Below, piece after piece: positions 42,583-51,707 of a stretch of 64,000 bases of DNA (its first letter is position 1; the number at the start of each line of letters is the position of its first letter). The notes under the pieces were generated by a model. The model was not told where the DNA came from. It saw only the letters and a program-made list of their open reading frames with translations, and did no database searches. The position numbers and the translations under genes were made by a program. This stretch comes from Mycolicibacterium tusciae JS617 (lineage in GTDB: Bacteria > Actinomycetota > Actinomycetes > Mycobacteriales > Mycobacteriaceae), in contig NZ_AGJJ02000001.1 of NCBI RefSeq assembly GCF_000243415.2, positions 47,843 to 111,842 on the forward strand, given 5' to 3'.

Positions 42583-43894
42583 TCCTCCCCCGGCTGAAGC
42601 CGGAGGATTCCAACCCGTATCCGCTACCTATGCGGCAGGAGAGCAGAGTTGAGGTTCACGGTTCGTAGACCGGCCAACGCCGAGGTCTCCCCGTGCTGTC
42701 ACCGCCCGTCCGGCGGCGATATTGCGTGCAGCGTTCACGTCGGCGTTGCACGGCCCCGCGGTGCAGGCTTCGCACTGGAAAACCGCTTGGCTCTTACGGT
42801 TTCCTGGCGCGACGTGCCCGCACTCCGAGCATCGTTGCGACGTGTACGCGGCCGGTACTTGCTCGACACGACCAGAGGCTTTGTGCTGCAAACGCGCCGC
42901 GAGAAGGCCCCAACCGCTGCGGCTGATTCCGCGATTGAGCCCGCGCTTTTGGGCGACCTGCACCCCCGGCTGCTCGGGGGTGCCCCGCCCACTACGGGTC
43001 ATCGCCCGCACATCGAGGGTCTCGATGCGGATGGTGTCGAAGCGCCGCGCAATATCAGTGGTGGTCTTTTCCACCCAATCCTTGCGCCGGTCGGTCTCGC
43101 GCGCTTTGAGCTTGGCGATCGCCCGCTTCGTGCGGGCGCGCCGGTTGGAGCCGCGCTTGGCGCGGGCCAACCGCTGCTGCAGCATGTCCAGCCGTTTCGA
43201 CTCACCGCCGCTGAGGCCAGGGGCGTGCAGCAGTTCCCCGCTCGACAGCGCCGCCGACACGGTGACACCCCGGTCGATACCTACCGCGCTGCCGTCTCCG
43301 GGACTGGGGATCGGCTCGGGGACATGGGCGAACGCGATATGCCAGCGCCCGGCCCGATCACAGGTGACCCGGTAGGACTTCGCCCCCTCGGGCACCGGCC
43401 GCGAGAGTCGAAATCGGACCCAGCCGACCTTGGGCACCCACACCCGCCCGAACCGGCGATTCAGCTGTTCGATGTGATGCGGTTTGACCGCGACCTGCCG
43501 GAACCCCTCGTGCACACCGGCTTTGCGCCACGTTGGGCGGCGGTGCGTTCCGGCGAAATAGTTTTGCATGGCCTGCGCGAAGTCCCGCAGCGCCTGCTGC
43601 TGCACGGTTTGGGAGCCGCCCGCCAGCCAGTCGTATTCGGCGCGTGCCGCGGTCAACTGGGCGCACTGCTCGTTGTAGCCGGGCGCGCGGCGTCCCGGTT
43701 GCCAGTGCTGGTGCTGCTCCACCGCCAGATTCCACACATACCGGGCGTGCCGACAATGCTCGGCCAACAGCACCGTCTGCTCAGTAGTCGGCAACAGTCG
43801 GTATCGCGACACCCCCGCAACCTAACCGCCCGCACCGACAACCCACCGAAAGGAGGGGCGGCGTTTCCTCCCCTGGCTCAAGCCAGGGGTTTCC
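42583..43894 (-). mobile_element. TnpB-only IS200/IS605-type element with subterminal hairpins
   Basis: The tnpB gene is bracketed by two related hairpins. The 3' side has TCCTCCCCCGGC-TGAA-GCCGGAGGA (42583-42607), and the 5' side has CCCCTGGC-TCAA-GCCAGGGG (43870-43889) preceded by TTTCCT and followed by TTTCC. Imperfect palindromes near both ends are typical of this superfamily, which moves as single-strand DNA. The outer limits are approximate. No tnpA is present. Confidence 0.75.
42628..43812 (-). CDS. tnpB: TnpB RNA-guided nuclease (second copy, distinct subtype)
   Basis: A 394-residue TnpB with the RuvC core AVGIDRGVTVSAA (Asp), IRIETLDVRAM (Glu) and NADVNAARNI (Asp), and zinc-finger residues CSECGH and CEAC. 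The conserved RGLNRGISRSGWGLLAARLQ is present. It shares only family-level similarity with the TnpB at 13997, so the two are independent insertions. The N-terminus MSRYRLLPTTEQ is standard. It appears catalytically intact; the omega-RNA would lie at the low-coordinate side, in and past the 42583-42607 hairpin. Confidence 0.92.
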   Translation of the reverse strand: MSRYRLLPTTEQTVLLAEHCRHARYVWNLAVEQHQHWQPGRRAPGYNEQCAQLTAARAEYDWLAGGSQTVQQQALRDFAQAMQNYFAGTHRRPTWRKAGVHEGFRQVAVKPHHIEQLNRRFGRVWVPKVGWVRFRLSRPVPEGAKSYRVTCDRAGRWHIAFAHVPEPIPSPGDGSAVGIDRGVTVSAALSSGELLHAPGLSGGESKRLDMLQQRLARAKRGSNRRARTKRAIAKLKARETDRRKDWVEKTTTDIARRFDTIRIETLDVRAMTRSGRGTPEQPGVQVAQKRGLNRGISRSGWGLLAARLQHKASGRVEQVPAAYTSQRCSECGHVAPGNRKSQAVFQCEACTAGPCNADVNAARNIAAGRAVTARGDLGVGRSTNREPQLCSPAA

Positions 43895-43910
43895 ACGCCG
43901 CAACGAGCTG

Positions 43911-44093
43911 ATGAGCGAGAACGCAGCAATTCGACTGGGTGCGCGGGTGGCACACGCTATCGCGGGCCGAGACACACGCAGCGACTACCTGACCCTCTGC
44001 GGCCGGACCATCAGAAGTGGCGATCCCCAAACGCGGGAGGTCGACATCCGTGAAACGCCGCTACACCAGCACTGCCTCCAGTGCTGGTGCTGA
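43911..44093 (+). CDS. Small Cys-containing protein next to TnpB element
   Basis: A 60-residue protein ending HCLQCWC, with an earlier LTLCGR. The LCGR...C-x-x-C arrangement is common in tiny mycobacterial and phage zinc-binding proteins. ATG 43911 lies about 20 bases from the left hairpin of the TnpB element. It may have lost its own promoter to the insertion. Moderate support only. Confidence 0.4.
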   Translation: MSENAAIRLGARVAHAIAGRDTRSDYLTLCGRTIRSGDPQTREVDIRETPLHQHCLQCWC

Positions 44094-44139
44094 CCGACGA
44101 GGCGTTTCCCCGCGAAGCGCCAACGAGGGCCGGTGCGAT

Positions 44140-44696
44140 GTGAACACCGCACCGGCCGACGAGGACCCCAACACCACCCCGTTACCAGTCCTAAGTCAGT
44201 TCTTCACGTGGGCGCCCGGAGACGAACCGGCGCCCTATGATCCACCGCGAACTTCAACGGAGACGCGGCGACCCCAAGGCCCGTCCTCGCACCCTGTGAT
44301 CGACGTCGTACCCCGACCCCAGGCCGCGCACCAGCCGGGACACCGCCGGTGGTGGCTGGTCGCCGTCAGTGTGGTGGCAGTCGTAGTCACGGCCGGCGTC
44401 GTCTTCTGGCCCGAGCGCAGCATCTCCGACCAGCCATCTCCCTCCGCGACTGTCCCAGTGCCCGCTCGGATCGACCCCCGGCTTGCGTCGTTGATGCCGG
44501 CCGATTATCCAGCGGGGGCCTGCACGCCGGTTCCCGCCGACAATCGCAGCGCCGCTGAGTGTGGCCCGAACGCCAGCGCCCCGAACACCTCAGCACGATT
44601 CACCCTCTACCACGACGTCGATGCCCTGGACGCCGCACTCACCCAGTTCATCAGTGGCACAACAGTTCTGGTCTGTCCAGGAAACTATCAGTCCCC
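44140..44696 (+). pseudogene. 5' half of membrane-protein gene split by the 14.2-kb insertion
   Basis: From GTG 44140, the reading frame encodes a cytosolic Pro-rich part, one membrane helix (WWLVAVSVVAVVVTAGVVFW) and an outer domain with GACTPVP, AAECGPN, RFTLYHDVDALDAALTQF and LVCPGNYQSP. It then runs into element sequence and stops at 44748. This outer domain is common in mycobacteria and normally continues with a W-containing strand and a further Cys. That continuation exists at 58941-59129 in frame (PGPWRRRAAPDAPVGTLVCG). Joining CAG TCC to CCG GGC CCG TGG rebuilds a protein of about 247 residues. Confidence 0.8.
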
Positions 44697-44697
44697 C

Positions 44698-44707
44698 GTT
44701 CTCTGCC
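44698..44707. repeat. Left inverted repeat of recombinase module
   Basis: GTTCTCTGCC pairs with GACAGAGAAC at 50635-50644 (nine of ten bases in inverted comparison) and in part with GTGAGTGAAC at 58930-58939. Confidence 0.6.
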
Positions 44708-44787
44708 CGACAGGCGTGTCGAAGACGCTTGGGGAAGTGCGTCGGTGATGATGGGGGCAGTCGTCGCGAGGTAGGAGGAGTCCGGGG

Positions 44788-46296
44788 ATGGCTGATACTT
44801 CGGCTGATGGTTGGACTCTTCATTTCTACGACTTCCAGCAGCGGTTCGTCGCGGTAGACGACCTGGTTCCAGGGGTAGGGGATGTCGAGGCCTGGGCGAA
44901 GCGAAATGGTGCGCGTGAGGGCACTCCGTTCTTCCTTGATCCGTGGGGGCGGGCGGATCCGTTGGTGAACGCCTACTGGCGAGATCCGCTGGTGCGGGGA
45001 CGAGCAACGGGGACGTTGCGTCGTTACGCCTTGTCGTTGAAGGTGTGGCTGGATTTTCTGCACGCGATGGGCGTTCGATGGGATCAGGCGTCGCGATCGG
45101 AACTGGCTGCGTTCAAGGAATGGCGTTTGTCGGCTGAGGAGAACCCTCAGCACGTGAGTCCAAATAGTTTCTGTGTCGATCGCGCGGCGATCCGCGGTTT
45201 CTACTCGTGGGCAGCCGAGCAGCACGGAATCGACAACCCCGTCCGAGTGCGTGGGATTGCCACGTCGTGGATGGGCGGGGGCCAAATCGTGTTGGAGAGC
45301 ACACCGTCGGGAATGAGCAGGGACGACGTGAAGTGGCTTACCCCACAGGCATTTCGATTGTGGCGGAACTTGGGGTTGCGCGGTTTCACGATGGAGAGCG
45401 TGCCGCGCGAAGATTGGCGGGGAGCGACTGAGGATCGCGACGTCGCGTTCGTGGAGGGGTTGTTCGGGACGGGTTTGCGAATCGGCGAGTGGGCCAGCAT
45501 GTTGACCATCGAGGTACCCGAGCCGGGCTCTGAGGGGTTGATTTGTTCGCGCGTGGCGTCTCAGTGCGCGAAGGGTGGCAGCGGGCGAGCGTTCTGGATG
45601 CGGCGCCGCGTCGCCCAGCAAGTCCACTTCTATCTGCAGGAAGGTAGTCGCACTGCTGCCATCGCCCGCGCGCAACGTGCCGGTCGCTATGAGCAGGTCG
45701 CCGATCGTTGGATCGTTGAACGGGTTCGCCGCGATGGGCAACTTAAGGTTGTTGATGCGACGGGATCGCGTCGTACGGTCCGTTTGGATGCACTCGGGCC
45801 GTCGACACGAATCAAGTTGTTCTGCCGGGGACGTGATGGCCTGGAACCGATGTGGCTGTGGCTCAATCACGACGGGACACCTCGCCCTAAACACTCCTGG
45901 TACAAGACATTCGACCGCGCGAACACCAGGGTCGCGAAAGCGCTTGCCCCATCAGGGGGAACGCCGTTGTGGTGCCGTCCCCACATGCTGAGGCATTCCT
46001 TTGCGCTGCGGTGGTTTTGCATCGCCACGTTCGTGGCGTGGCGCCGTACCGATATGTTGACCAAGCAGGAGCAGCGCGACTTCCGTAATCAGCTCGGTGA
46101 TGTGTGGTTTCTGCTGGCGACACTTCTCGGGCATCGCAGTGCCGAGGTGACACGCAGCGTCTATCTCGAGCCGTTTCAGGCGTTGCAGGTCGAGGAGCTC
46201 ATCGCGTTGATGGACGCTGATGATCGGCAATCCCTTGAGCGTCTCGTCGCAACAGTCGGCGTCGGTGAACCTCGTGTGTTGACAGTCCAAGTGTGA
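44788..46296 (+). CDS. Tyrosine recombinase 1 of trio
   Basis: A 502-residue phage-integrase-family protein. The catalytic residues are visible: Arg in GTGLRIGEWASM, His-x-x-Arg in RPHMLRHSFALRWF, His in LLGHRSAEVTRSVYLE, and the Tyr in the same segment. The N-terminal SAM-like core-binding domain is at about 30-190 (GRATGTLRRYALSLKVWLDF). AGGAGG precedes ATG 44788. It overlaps the second recombinase gene by GTGA. Together the three proteins should catalyse excision and insertion of the element without free ends. Confidence 0.88.
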   Translation: MADTSADGWTLHFYDFQQRFVAVDDLVPGVGDVEAWAKRNGAREGTPFFLDPWGRADPLVNAYWRDPLVRGRATGTLRRYALSLKVWLDFLHAMGVRWDQASRSELAAFKEWRLSAEENPQHVSPNSFCVDRAAIRGFYSWAAEQHGIDNPVRVRGIATSWMGGGQIVLESTPSGMSRDDVKWLTPQAFRLWRNLGLRGFTMESVPREDWRGATEDRDVAFVEGLFGTGLRIGEWASMLTIEVPEPGSEGLICSRVASQCAKGGSGRAFWMRRRVAQQVHFYLQEGSRTAAIARAQRAGRYEQVADRWIVERVRRDGQLKVVDATGSRRTVRLDALGPSTRIKLFCRGRDGLEPMWLWLNHDGTPRPKHSWYKTFDRANTRVAKALAPSGGTPLWCRPHMLRHSFALRWFCIATFVAWRRTDMLTKQEQRDFRNQLGDVWFLLATLLGHRSAEVTRSVYLEPFQALQVEELIALMDADDRQSLERLVATVGVGEPRVLTVQV

Positions 46297-48077
46297 CGGG
46301 TCACCGTGCGGCGCAGCCGGATCCGGCCTGGCGTCCAGTCTTGCGGCGACGCGGGTTCATCGTGACGTTCGTCAGCGAGGATGGCACTCAGTCGAAGGAC
46401 TTCGACTTCGGGACCCTTCCGGGCGATGACGGGATCAGGCGCGATTTCGCGATCGCCTTTGAGGATGCCACTGGTGTGCTGGGCATATCCAAGCGGTTGA
46501 GGGGTGCTGGCGCGTTGTGGCAGTCTGCCCGGCATGCTTGCTGCTGGATTGCCGAAAACAGGCCAGGGATGCAGGGACTGGCTGAGTTGTCCGCCTCGGA
46601 TGCCCGGCTGCTCGCGTTGTCGTGTCGGGTACCCAGCGGTCCTGGCCCGTTGCATAGCCTGAAGACTTTGCTGCGGTGTAGTCCCGTCGTTTCCGATGAG
46701 GCGCGCCAGGCGTTCACGCGCGTGCGTCACCCGAAGACTAATACCGCGCGCCAGCCCTATACCGCTGATGAGCTTCGCCGCATCACCGTCGTGGCACGAG
46801 GAATGGTTCGTGGGGCACGTGCCCGATTTCGGACTCATTGGCAGATGGTCGACGACTATCGTGCGGGACAGTTCGATCACCTCCCCCGCGCAGACCCCCA
46901 TCGCAGGCTGGCCGAAGTACTCGATCACTGCGCCCGCGAGGGAGATTTCCCTCGTACTGGCTCGGGTGCACGGGCGTACGTGACGCGGAGGGCAACCGCC
47001 GCCGCCGGTGGATGCCATCTTCAGTCGCTCCTGCATCTTAGCCCGGGGGAAGCGTGGGCATTTGGTGTTCTCCTCGCCGCCATGACCGGCTTGAACCTGT
47101 CGACGCTGGACGCGCTGCATACTCCACACCGACACGCCTGCAGCCCCGATGAACCCGGCATCGTGTTCGTCAACGCCGATAAGCCCCGTCGTGGGAAGCG
47201 GTCGGTCATGACGGTGCCGGTGACCGCGCTGCGCCCCGAACTGCGGCCCCTTGGTGGGCAGAATCGGCGTGCCGCGGTGGTCAACACGTCGCTGACGACC
47301 GCGTACGGGGTCTTCATGTGGCTGCTGGAACTGACCGAACCGGCTCGCTCGCTGACCGGGTCCCAGCGCGCTTTCATCTACTACAGCGCCAAGCCCGACT
47401 ACGTGGAACAGAAACTCTTCGGATATGGGATCAGCAGCACAGCCTCCGGAGTGAATGCGCGACGGCGCTGGATGGCGCCATGGTTGACCGGTGATGCCGA
47501 CCATGACGGGTTGCTCCTGGGGATCAGCATGGATCGGCTGCGCAAGACCTACTTGGAGCAGGTCCGAAAACCTACATCCCACACCCCAGCGACGTTGGCC
47601 CGGTACCTGAGCCGCATGGACCCCGTACGCAACGAGGGATTCCAGATCGTCGCCGACGCCCTCGATGAGCAGGTCGTGCGAGCATTGGCCCGACGCTCGA
47701 TGACGGTGCAACTGGCAACCGACGACGCCGGATCCGGCCAGGACGCTGTGCTCGGCAGTTGCGCCGACTTCGAGCACTCGCCGATCGACGGTCAACGGTG
47801 CCGCCAGTCGTTCATGGCATGCCTGGACTGCAGCAACGCCCGCGCCTACCCGCGCCACCTACCGGTTCAACTGGTCGTTGCCGACCGGCTTCGCGCACTG
47901 CGCCAAGAGCTGCCCATCGGGCAGTGGATCGCCAATCATGCAGGTCCTCTCGCACAACTGGACGACATCTTCGCCGAGTACGAACAGGCTCAACTGTGCG
48001 CTGCGCGCGCCGAGATCACCGACAACGATCACTACACGGTCAACCTTCTGCTGACAGGAAACTTCGAAGCATCATGA
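46293..48077 (+). CDS. Tyrosine recombinase 2 of trio, with degenerate active site
   Basis: A 594-residue protein of the large recombinase type found as the middle gene in trios. The expected first catalytic Arg is replaced in MTGLNLSTLDALH (Asn at that place), and the His-x-x-Arg box reads SMDRLRKTYLEQV, lacking His. A C-terminal Cys/His-containing stretch (CRQSFMACLDCSNARAYPRH) may bind zinc. GTG 46293 overlaps the previous stop, and its own stop overlaps the next ATG. It may be structural or regulatory rather than catalytic. Confidence 0.8.
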   Translation: MTGHRAAQPDPAWRPVLRRRGFIVTFVSEDGTQSKDFDFGTLPGDDGIRRDFAIAFEDATGVLGISKRLRGAGALWQSARHACCWIAENRPGMQGLAELSASDARLLALSCRVPSGPGPLHSLKTLLRCSPVVSDEARQAFTRVRHPKTNTARQPYTADELRRITVVARGMVRGARARFRTHWQMVDDYRAGQFDHLPRADPHRRLAEVLDHCAREGDFPRTGSGARAYVTRRATAAAGGCHLQSLLHLSPGEAWAFGVLLAAMTGLNLSTLDALHTPHRHACSPDEPGIVFVNADKPRRGKRSVMTVPVTALRPELRPLGGQNRRAAVVNTSLTTAYGVFMWLLELTEPARSLTGSQRAFIYYSAKPDYVEQKLFGYGISSTASGVNARRRWMAPWLTGDADHDGLLLGISMDRLRKTYLEQVRKPTSHTPATLARYLSRMDPVRNEGFQIVADALDEQVVRALARRSMTVQLATDDAGSGQDAVLGSCADFEHSPIDGQRCRQSFMACLDCSNARAYPRHLPVQLVVADRLRALRQELPIGQWIANHAGPLAQLDDIFAEYEQAQLCAARAEITDNDHYTVNLLLTGNFEAS

Positions 48078-50215
48078 CGCAACCGGTTGAATCATTCGAC
48101 GTCGTGGCAGGTCTTGACGTCACCCCCAACATAGAGGTCGTGGTCAACCGCACGCTCTACACCGACGGGATCCGATGCCGATTCGGCGACCCGGCGTGGG
48201 ATCTGTCCGCGGCGATCGAAGACCGGCATAGCGCAGGCCAAGCCGTGCACTGGGAGGGGTTCCCGATGCCCTTTCGCCATGCCTGCAAGCTCTACCTGTT
48301 CGCCCTGCTCAATATCGTTGACGACGCACCCCGCCTTGACAGCGCCCGATCGCTCTATCCGCACATCAAGACGATCTGGGGTGAGCTGGCGCCGTTACGC
48401 CGGTTCACGACGTGGCTGGTGGAGCGCGGTGTCACATCGTTCGACCGGGTCAGCGCCGAACACCTCGACGACTATCTGCACCACGTCACCGACGCCAGCG
48501 GTGTCAGCGCCGGATCCAAACGCTCGGCGCTGCAGGCCATCAAGCGTCTGCACCTCTACCGGGATGTCCTGCCTCCGTATTGCCGGCTTCCCCTGGGTCC
48601 GTTGTGGGGCGGTGCCAGTGCGCGAGGCCTGGCCAACTACGAGTCGTCCTGGGGCAAACCGAACACGACCCCGCGCATTCATCCCGATGTCATGGAGCCG
48701 CTGCTCTCGGCGGCGCTGATGGTCACCAACACGATCGCCGCCGATCTCCTTCCCGCGGCACGCAACCTTCTCGCGATGCGGTATCTAGCCCATCAGATCG
48801 CGCCTGACATTCGTCGGGCTCCTACTCGTACCGTGTCGGTGTTCGAGACCACCAAGGCCCAACTCGAATGCCTGCTTGCGGCACTTGGTCGCAGCGACGC
48901 CTCCCTTCCGGGTATTCGGATGGGCGAGGTGACCAGTGTCGATCTGACGGGGTTGGCCGTGGGTGGATGGCTGCATCACACCGAACTCAGGCGGATGAAA
49001 GAGACGCCGGCCCTAATCGCCAAGTACGGATTGCCGATCGACGTGGACATGTTGCGCGCCAGCACATTCAGCGCCATCGGTGCGCACATCTGGCGCGAGA
49101 CCCCCGTCAGGGCGAATGAACTCGTCGAACTACTGCGCCACGTCACGACTGCCTGTTTCCTTGTGATCGCCTATCTGTCGGGTGTCCGGACCGGCGAGGC
49201 ACTCAACCTGCGGCGCGGCTGCATCAGCCGGGACTCGAAGCTGGCGTTGACACTCATGTCCGGCCAGCAGCTGAAGGCCGACGGCCCGCGCCGGGACCGA
49301 TCCCCGGCCACGATCCCCTGGGTCGTGACCGACGAAACCGCCCACGCCGTCAGCGTTCTTGAACAGATCACCGTGAGCGATCTCCTGTTCCCTGGTTTCA
49401 AGCTGTTCTCCGAGGACCAATTCCTGTTCGGCGCTACCCGGACCAGAACACCCGGCTCCATCAACACCGACATCGCCAGCTTCATCGAATGGTTCAACCA
49501 TGAGGTCGCACCAGCAGTCAGCCATCCGCCGATCGGTACCGATCAGCACGGCGCCATCCAGGTGCCGCGCCTGCGACGCACACTGGCCTGGCACATCGTC
49601 CGGCGCCCCGGTGGGACGATTGCAGGCGCAACGCAATACGGCCACCTGCACACACAAATGATCCACGGATATGCCGGCGGAGCCGACTCGGGCTTCCTCG
49701 ACGACATCACCTTCGAACAATTCCTCCACCGAACTGAGATCATTTACGACGACTCTCAAAGACTGGAGCGCGGCGAGCACGTCTCCGGTCCGGCTGCCGA
49801 TGAATACCGGACCCGAGTAGCCAGGGCAAGCACGTTCGCGGGTTTGACGGTGACCACCAAGACTCAGGTCAACCAGGCGCTCTCGAACCCCGACCTACAG
49901 ATCCACCACGGTGCCGTTGTCTCCTGTGTATTCCGGCGCGAAACCGCAGCCTGCCTGGAACCCAACGGCGGTGCCACTGAACCCTTCTGGAGTCGATGCC
50001 GTCTGGGCTGCGTCAACGCCGCCCGGACTGACCGCGACGCGGCCAACCTTGGCCAGCACGTCATAGAACTCGAACGTGACCTCGGGACACTCGCACTCCC
50101 CGAACCATTGCGGCAACGAATTCAGACGCGGCTGATCGAGCACCGTAAGGCCCTCGCAGAACACGAATCCAGCCGGCCGACGACAGTCCGAACCGAGGGC
50201 GAGGACGACGAATGA
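48074..50215 (+). CDS. Tyrosine recombinase 3 of trio
   Basis: A 713-residue protein starting at ATG 48074 (ATGA overlap); a longer frame upstream is an artefact within the second gene. Catalytic residues: Arg in LSGVRTGEALNLRRG, Arg in VPRLRRTLAWHIVRR (no His at the usual place), His and Tyr in QYGHLHTQMIHGYAGG. The C-terminus has a Cys pair (VVSCVFRRETAACLEP and SRCRLGCVNA) that may bind metal. Its size and position match the last large recombinase of actinobacterial trios. Confidence 0.82.
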   Translation: MTQPVESFDVVAGLDVTPNIEVVVNRTLYTDGIRCRFGDPAWDLSAAIEDRHSAGQAVHWEGFPMPFRHACKLYLFALLNIVDDAPRLDSARSLYPHIKTIWGELAPLRRFTTWLVERGVTSFDRVSAEHLDDYLHHVTDASGVSAGSKRSALQAIKRLHLYRDVLPPYCRLPLGPLWGGASARGLANYESSWGKPNTTPRIHPDVMEPLLSAALMVTNTIAADLLPAARNLLAMRYLAHQIAPDIRRAPTRTVSVFETTKAQLECLLAALGRSDASLPGIRMGEVTSVDLTGLAVGGWLHHTELRRMKETPALIAKYGLPIDVDMLRASTFSAIGAHIWRETPVRANELVELLRHVTTACFLVIAYLSGVRTGEALNLRRGCISRDSKLALTLMSGQQLKADGPRRDRSPATIPWVVTDETAHAVSVLEQITVSDLLFPGFKLFSEDQFLFGATRTRTPGSINTDIASFIEWFNHEVAPAVSHPPIGTDQHGAIQVPRLRRTLAWHIVRRPGGTIAGATQYGHLHTQMIHGYAGGADSGFLDDITFEQFLHRTEIIYDDSQRLERGEHVSGPAADEYRTRVARASTFAGLTVTTKTQVNQALSNPDLQIHHGAVVSCVFRRETAACLEPNGGATEPFWSRCRLGCVNAARTDRDAANLGQHVIELERDLGTLALPEPLRQRIQTRLIEHRKALAEHESSRPTTVRTEGEDDE

Positions 50216-50631
50216 CCCTTATGGGCGATGCCGCGGCAGACAACGATGAGGAACGCCAACGGGTTCGAGCCGCCATGAGCCGCATCCGAGACAACAAAGC
50301 CGAGCAGAGCAACAGCGCACGCACTGTGGTGGCCTTGGCTGACGAATCGGGAATATCGCGACAGAGACTCTATGAACATCACAGCGATCTGATCAATGAG
50401 TTCAAGGCGACGGTCGGGTGCGGACCCGTCACCCCGAATGTCGAGGCTCTGCAACGACAACTTGCACAGACCCGCGAGCGCAACCAGGAACTGGCTACCG
50501 AGAATGCTCAACTCCGCGGCAAGATCAGGACGCTCTCCGCGGTGATCACCGAACTCACCCACGAAACCTCCGGAGCCGACGTCGTTGTTCCGATGCCGCG
50601 GAGGCACCCGGGGCCGCGAGGCTATCTCTAG
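50212..50631 (+). CDS. TnpC/DUF6262-like coiled-coil protein
   Basis: A 139-residue protein, ATGA overlap with the third recombinase gene. A short HTH-like region (ARTVVALADESGISRQRLYE) is followed by a coiled coil (LQRQLAQTRERNQELATENA, LRGKIRTLSAVITELTHETS). Tn554 TnpC, which orients and stimulates transposition, has this size, position and make-up, and many actinobacterial trios have such a fourth gene. Confidence 0.75.
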   Translation: MTLMGDAAADNDEERQRVRAAMSRIRDNKAEQSNSARTVVALADESGISRQRLYEHHSDLINEFKATVGCGPVTPNVEALQRQLAQTRERNQELATENAQLRGKIRTLSAVITELTHETSGADVVVPMPRRHPGPRGYL

Positions 50632-50634
50632 CTC

Positions 50635-50644
50635 GACAGAGAAC
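50635..50644. repeat. Right inverted repeat of recombinase module
   Basis: GACAGAGAAC, the inverse of the left-end GTTCTCTGCC with one mismatch, begins four bases after the stop of the TnpC-like gene. It may be the original right end of a recombinase-only element that later came to mobilise the cargo beyond it. Confidence 0.5.
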
Positions 50645-50655
50645 TACAAATTGTC

Positions 50656-51606
50656 CTAGCCGGTGTCACCGGTGAGGGCGGTTGTTGGTTGTGAGCCGTT
50701 GAATGTCTCGCACAGGCGCTGGCGGAACCATTGGTGTGCGGGATCGGCGTGATTTCGCGGATGCCAGGCTAGCCCGATTTGGACGGTCGGCAGTTCGAGG
50801 GGAATGGGGAAAGTCCTGAGTCCGAAGTCGGGCGTGACTGACGGAAACCAGACCGGTGCTGTGAGTGCTATCAGGTTGGTGGAGCGTGCGAGCAGCATCG
50901 CGCTGGTGTGGCTGGGGACCACCACCGCGACCCGACGGCGCAAACCGAGCTCGGCGAGTGCGTCGTCGATCGGTCCACGGGTCTTGGCCAGCCTTGAGAT
51001 GCCGATGTGCGCGGCATCGGCGAACCGCTGGGCACTGATCGGGGCGTCGAACAACGCGTTGGTATCCCGCGCTATCCCCAGCATGGAGGTTGTGACGAGG
51101 CTGCGGTGGTGGGTTTCGGGGTCTAGATGTGACAGGACTCCGAGTTCGACGTCGATGTCGCCGTCCCGTAGTGCCTGAGTACCTTCCAGCGCCTCGGGCC
51201 GGAAAATGACGTTGACTCCGGGGGCCTCTCGCTGCAGGGTTTCCAGAAGCGGCACCGCCACGCCGGTAAGAAATAGGTCGGACACCTGGACGGTGAACGT
51301 CCGTTCGATCTTAGTAGGATCGAATTCCGTTCCCGGGCGCAGGATTTGATCCGCCTGGTCGAGCAGCGCGTGTAGTTGGTCACGGATGTCAGCGGCGCGT
51401 GGTGTGGGTACCAAACCCTGGCCGGCGCGAACCAGGAGCGGATCTCCGCTCATGCGGCGCAGCCTGGACAGGTACCGACTCACCGATGGAGGAGACGTTC
51501 CCAACCGCTGCGCCGCGGCAGTGACGCTGCTCTCCTGCAACAACGCGTCGAGAACCCGCAACAAGTTCAGGTCCACCGGCGCCCCGCCCTTCGTCGATAC
51601 TTGCAT
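50656..51606 (-). CDS. LysR-family transcriptional regulator of catabolic cluster
   Basis: A 316-residue LysR protein. The N-terminal HTH reads NLLRVLDALLQESSVTAAAQ then RLGTSPPSVSRYLSRLRRMS; a periplasmic-binding-like effector domain fills residues 100-305 (TFTVQVSDLFLTGVAVPLLE). It is divergent from the catabolic operon that starts at 51708, so it should activate that operon in response to an aromatic-pathway intermediate. The last residues (TTALTGDTG) lie close to the recombinase-module end. Confidence 0.88.
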   Translation of the reverse strand: MQVSTKGGAPVDLNLLRVLDALLQESSVTAAAQRLGTSPPSVSRYLSRLRRMSGDPLLVRAGQGLVPTPRAADIRDQLHALLDQADQILRPGTEFDPTKIERTFTVQVSDLFLTGVAVPLLETLQREAPGVNVIFRPEALEGTQALRDGDIDVELGVLSHLDPETHHRSLVTTSMLGIARDTNALFDAPISAQRFADAAHIGISRLAKTRGPIDDALAELGLRRRVAVVVPSHTSAMLLARSTNLIALTAPVWFPSVTPDFGLRTFPIPLELPTVQIGLAWHPRNHADPAHQWFRQRLCETFNGSQPTTALTGDTG

Positions 51607-51644
51607 CTTCGGTTAAGGAATACTTATCGATTATTGCATTGCGA

Positions 51645-51657
51645 GTTAATTGTTAAC
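51645..51657. promoter_or_regulatory. GTTAA-TTG-TTAAC inverted repeat, LysR site candidate
   Basis: A perfect 5-bp inverted repeat in the A/T-rich 100-bp gap between the LysR gene and the operon it faces. Position and symmetry suit a LysR recognition site. AGGAG lies four bases before ATG 51708. Confidence 0.5.
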
Positions 51658-51707
51658 GGTTCAGGCTGTGCTCTGAACGCAATAACTTTCATTTACATAG
51701 GAGCATC

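Noticed and set aside
47759..48073. Upstream extension of the third tyrosine recombinase
   Set aside because: The segment is an out-of-frame reading of the second recombinase; ATG 48074 with ATGA overlap fits the pattern of the other gene junctions.
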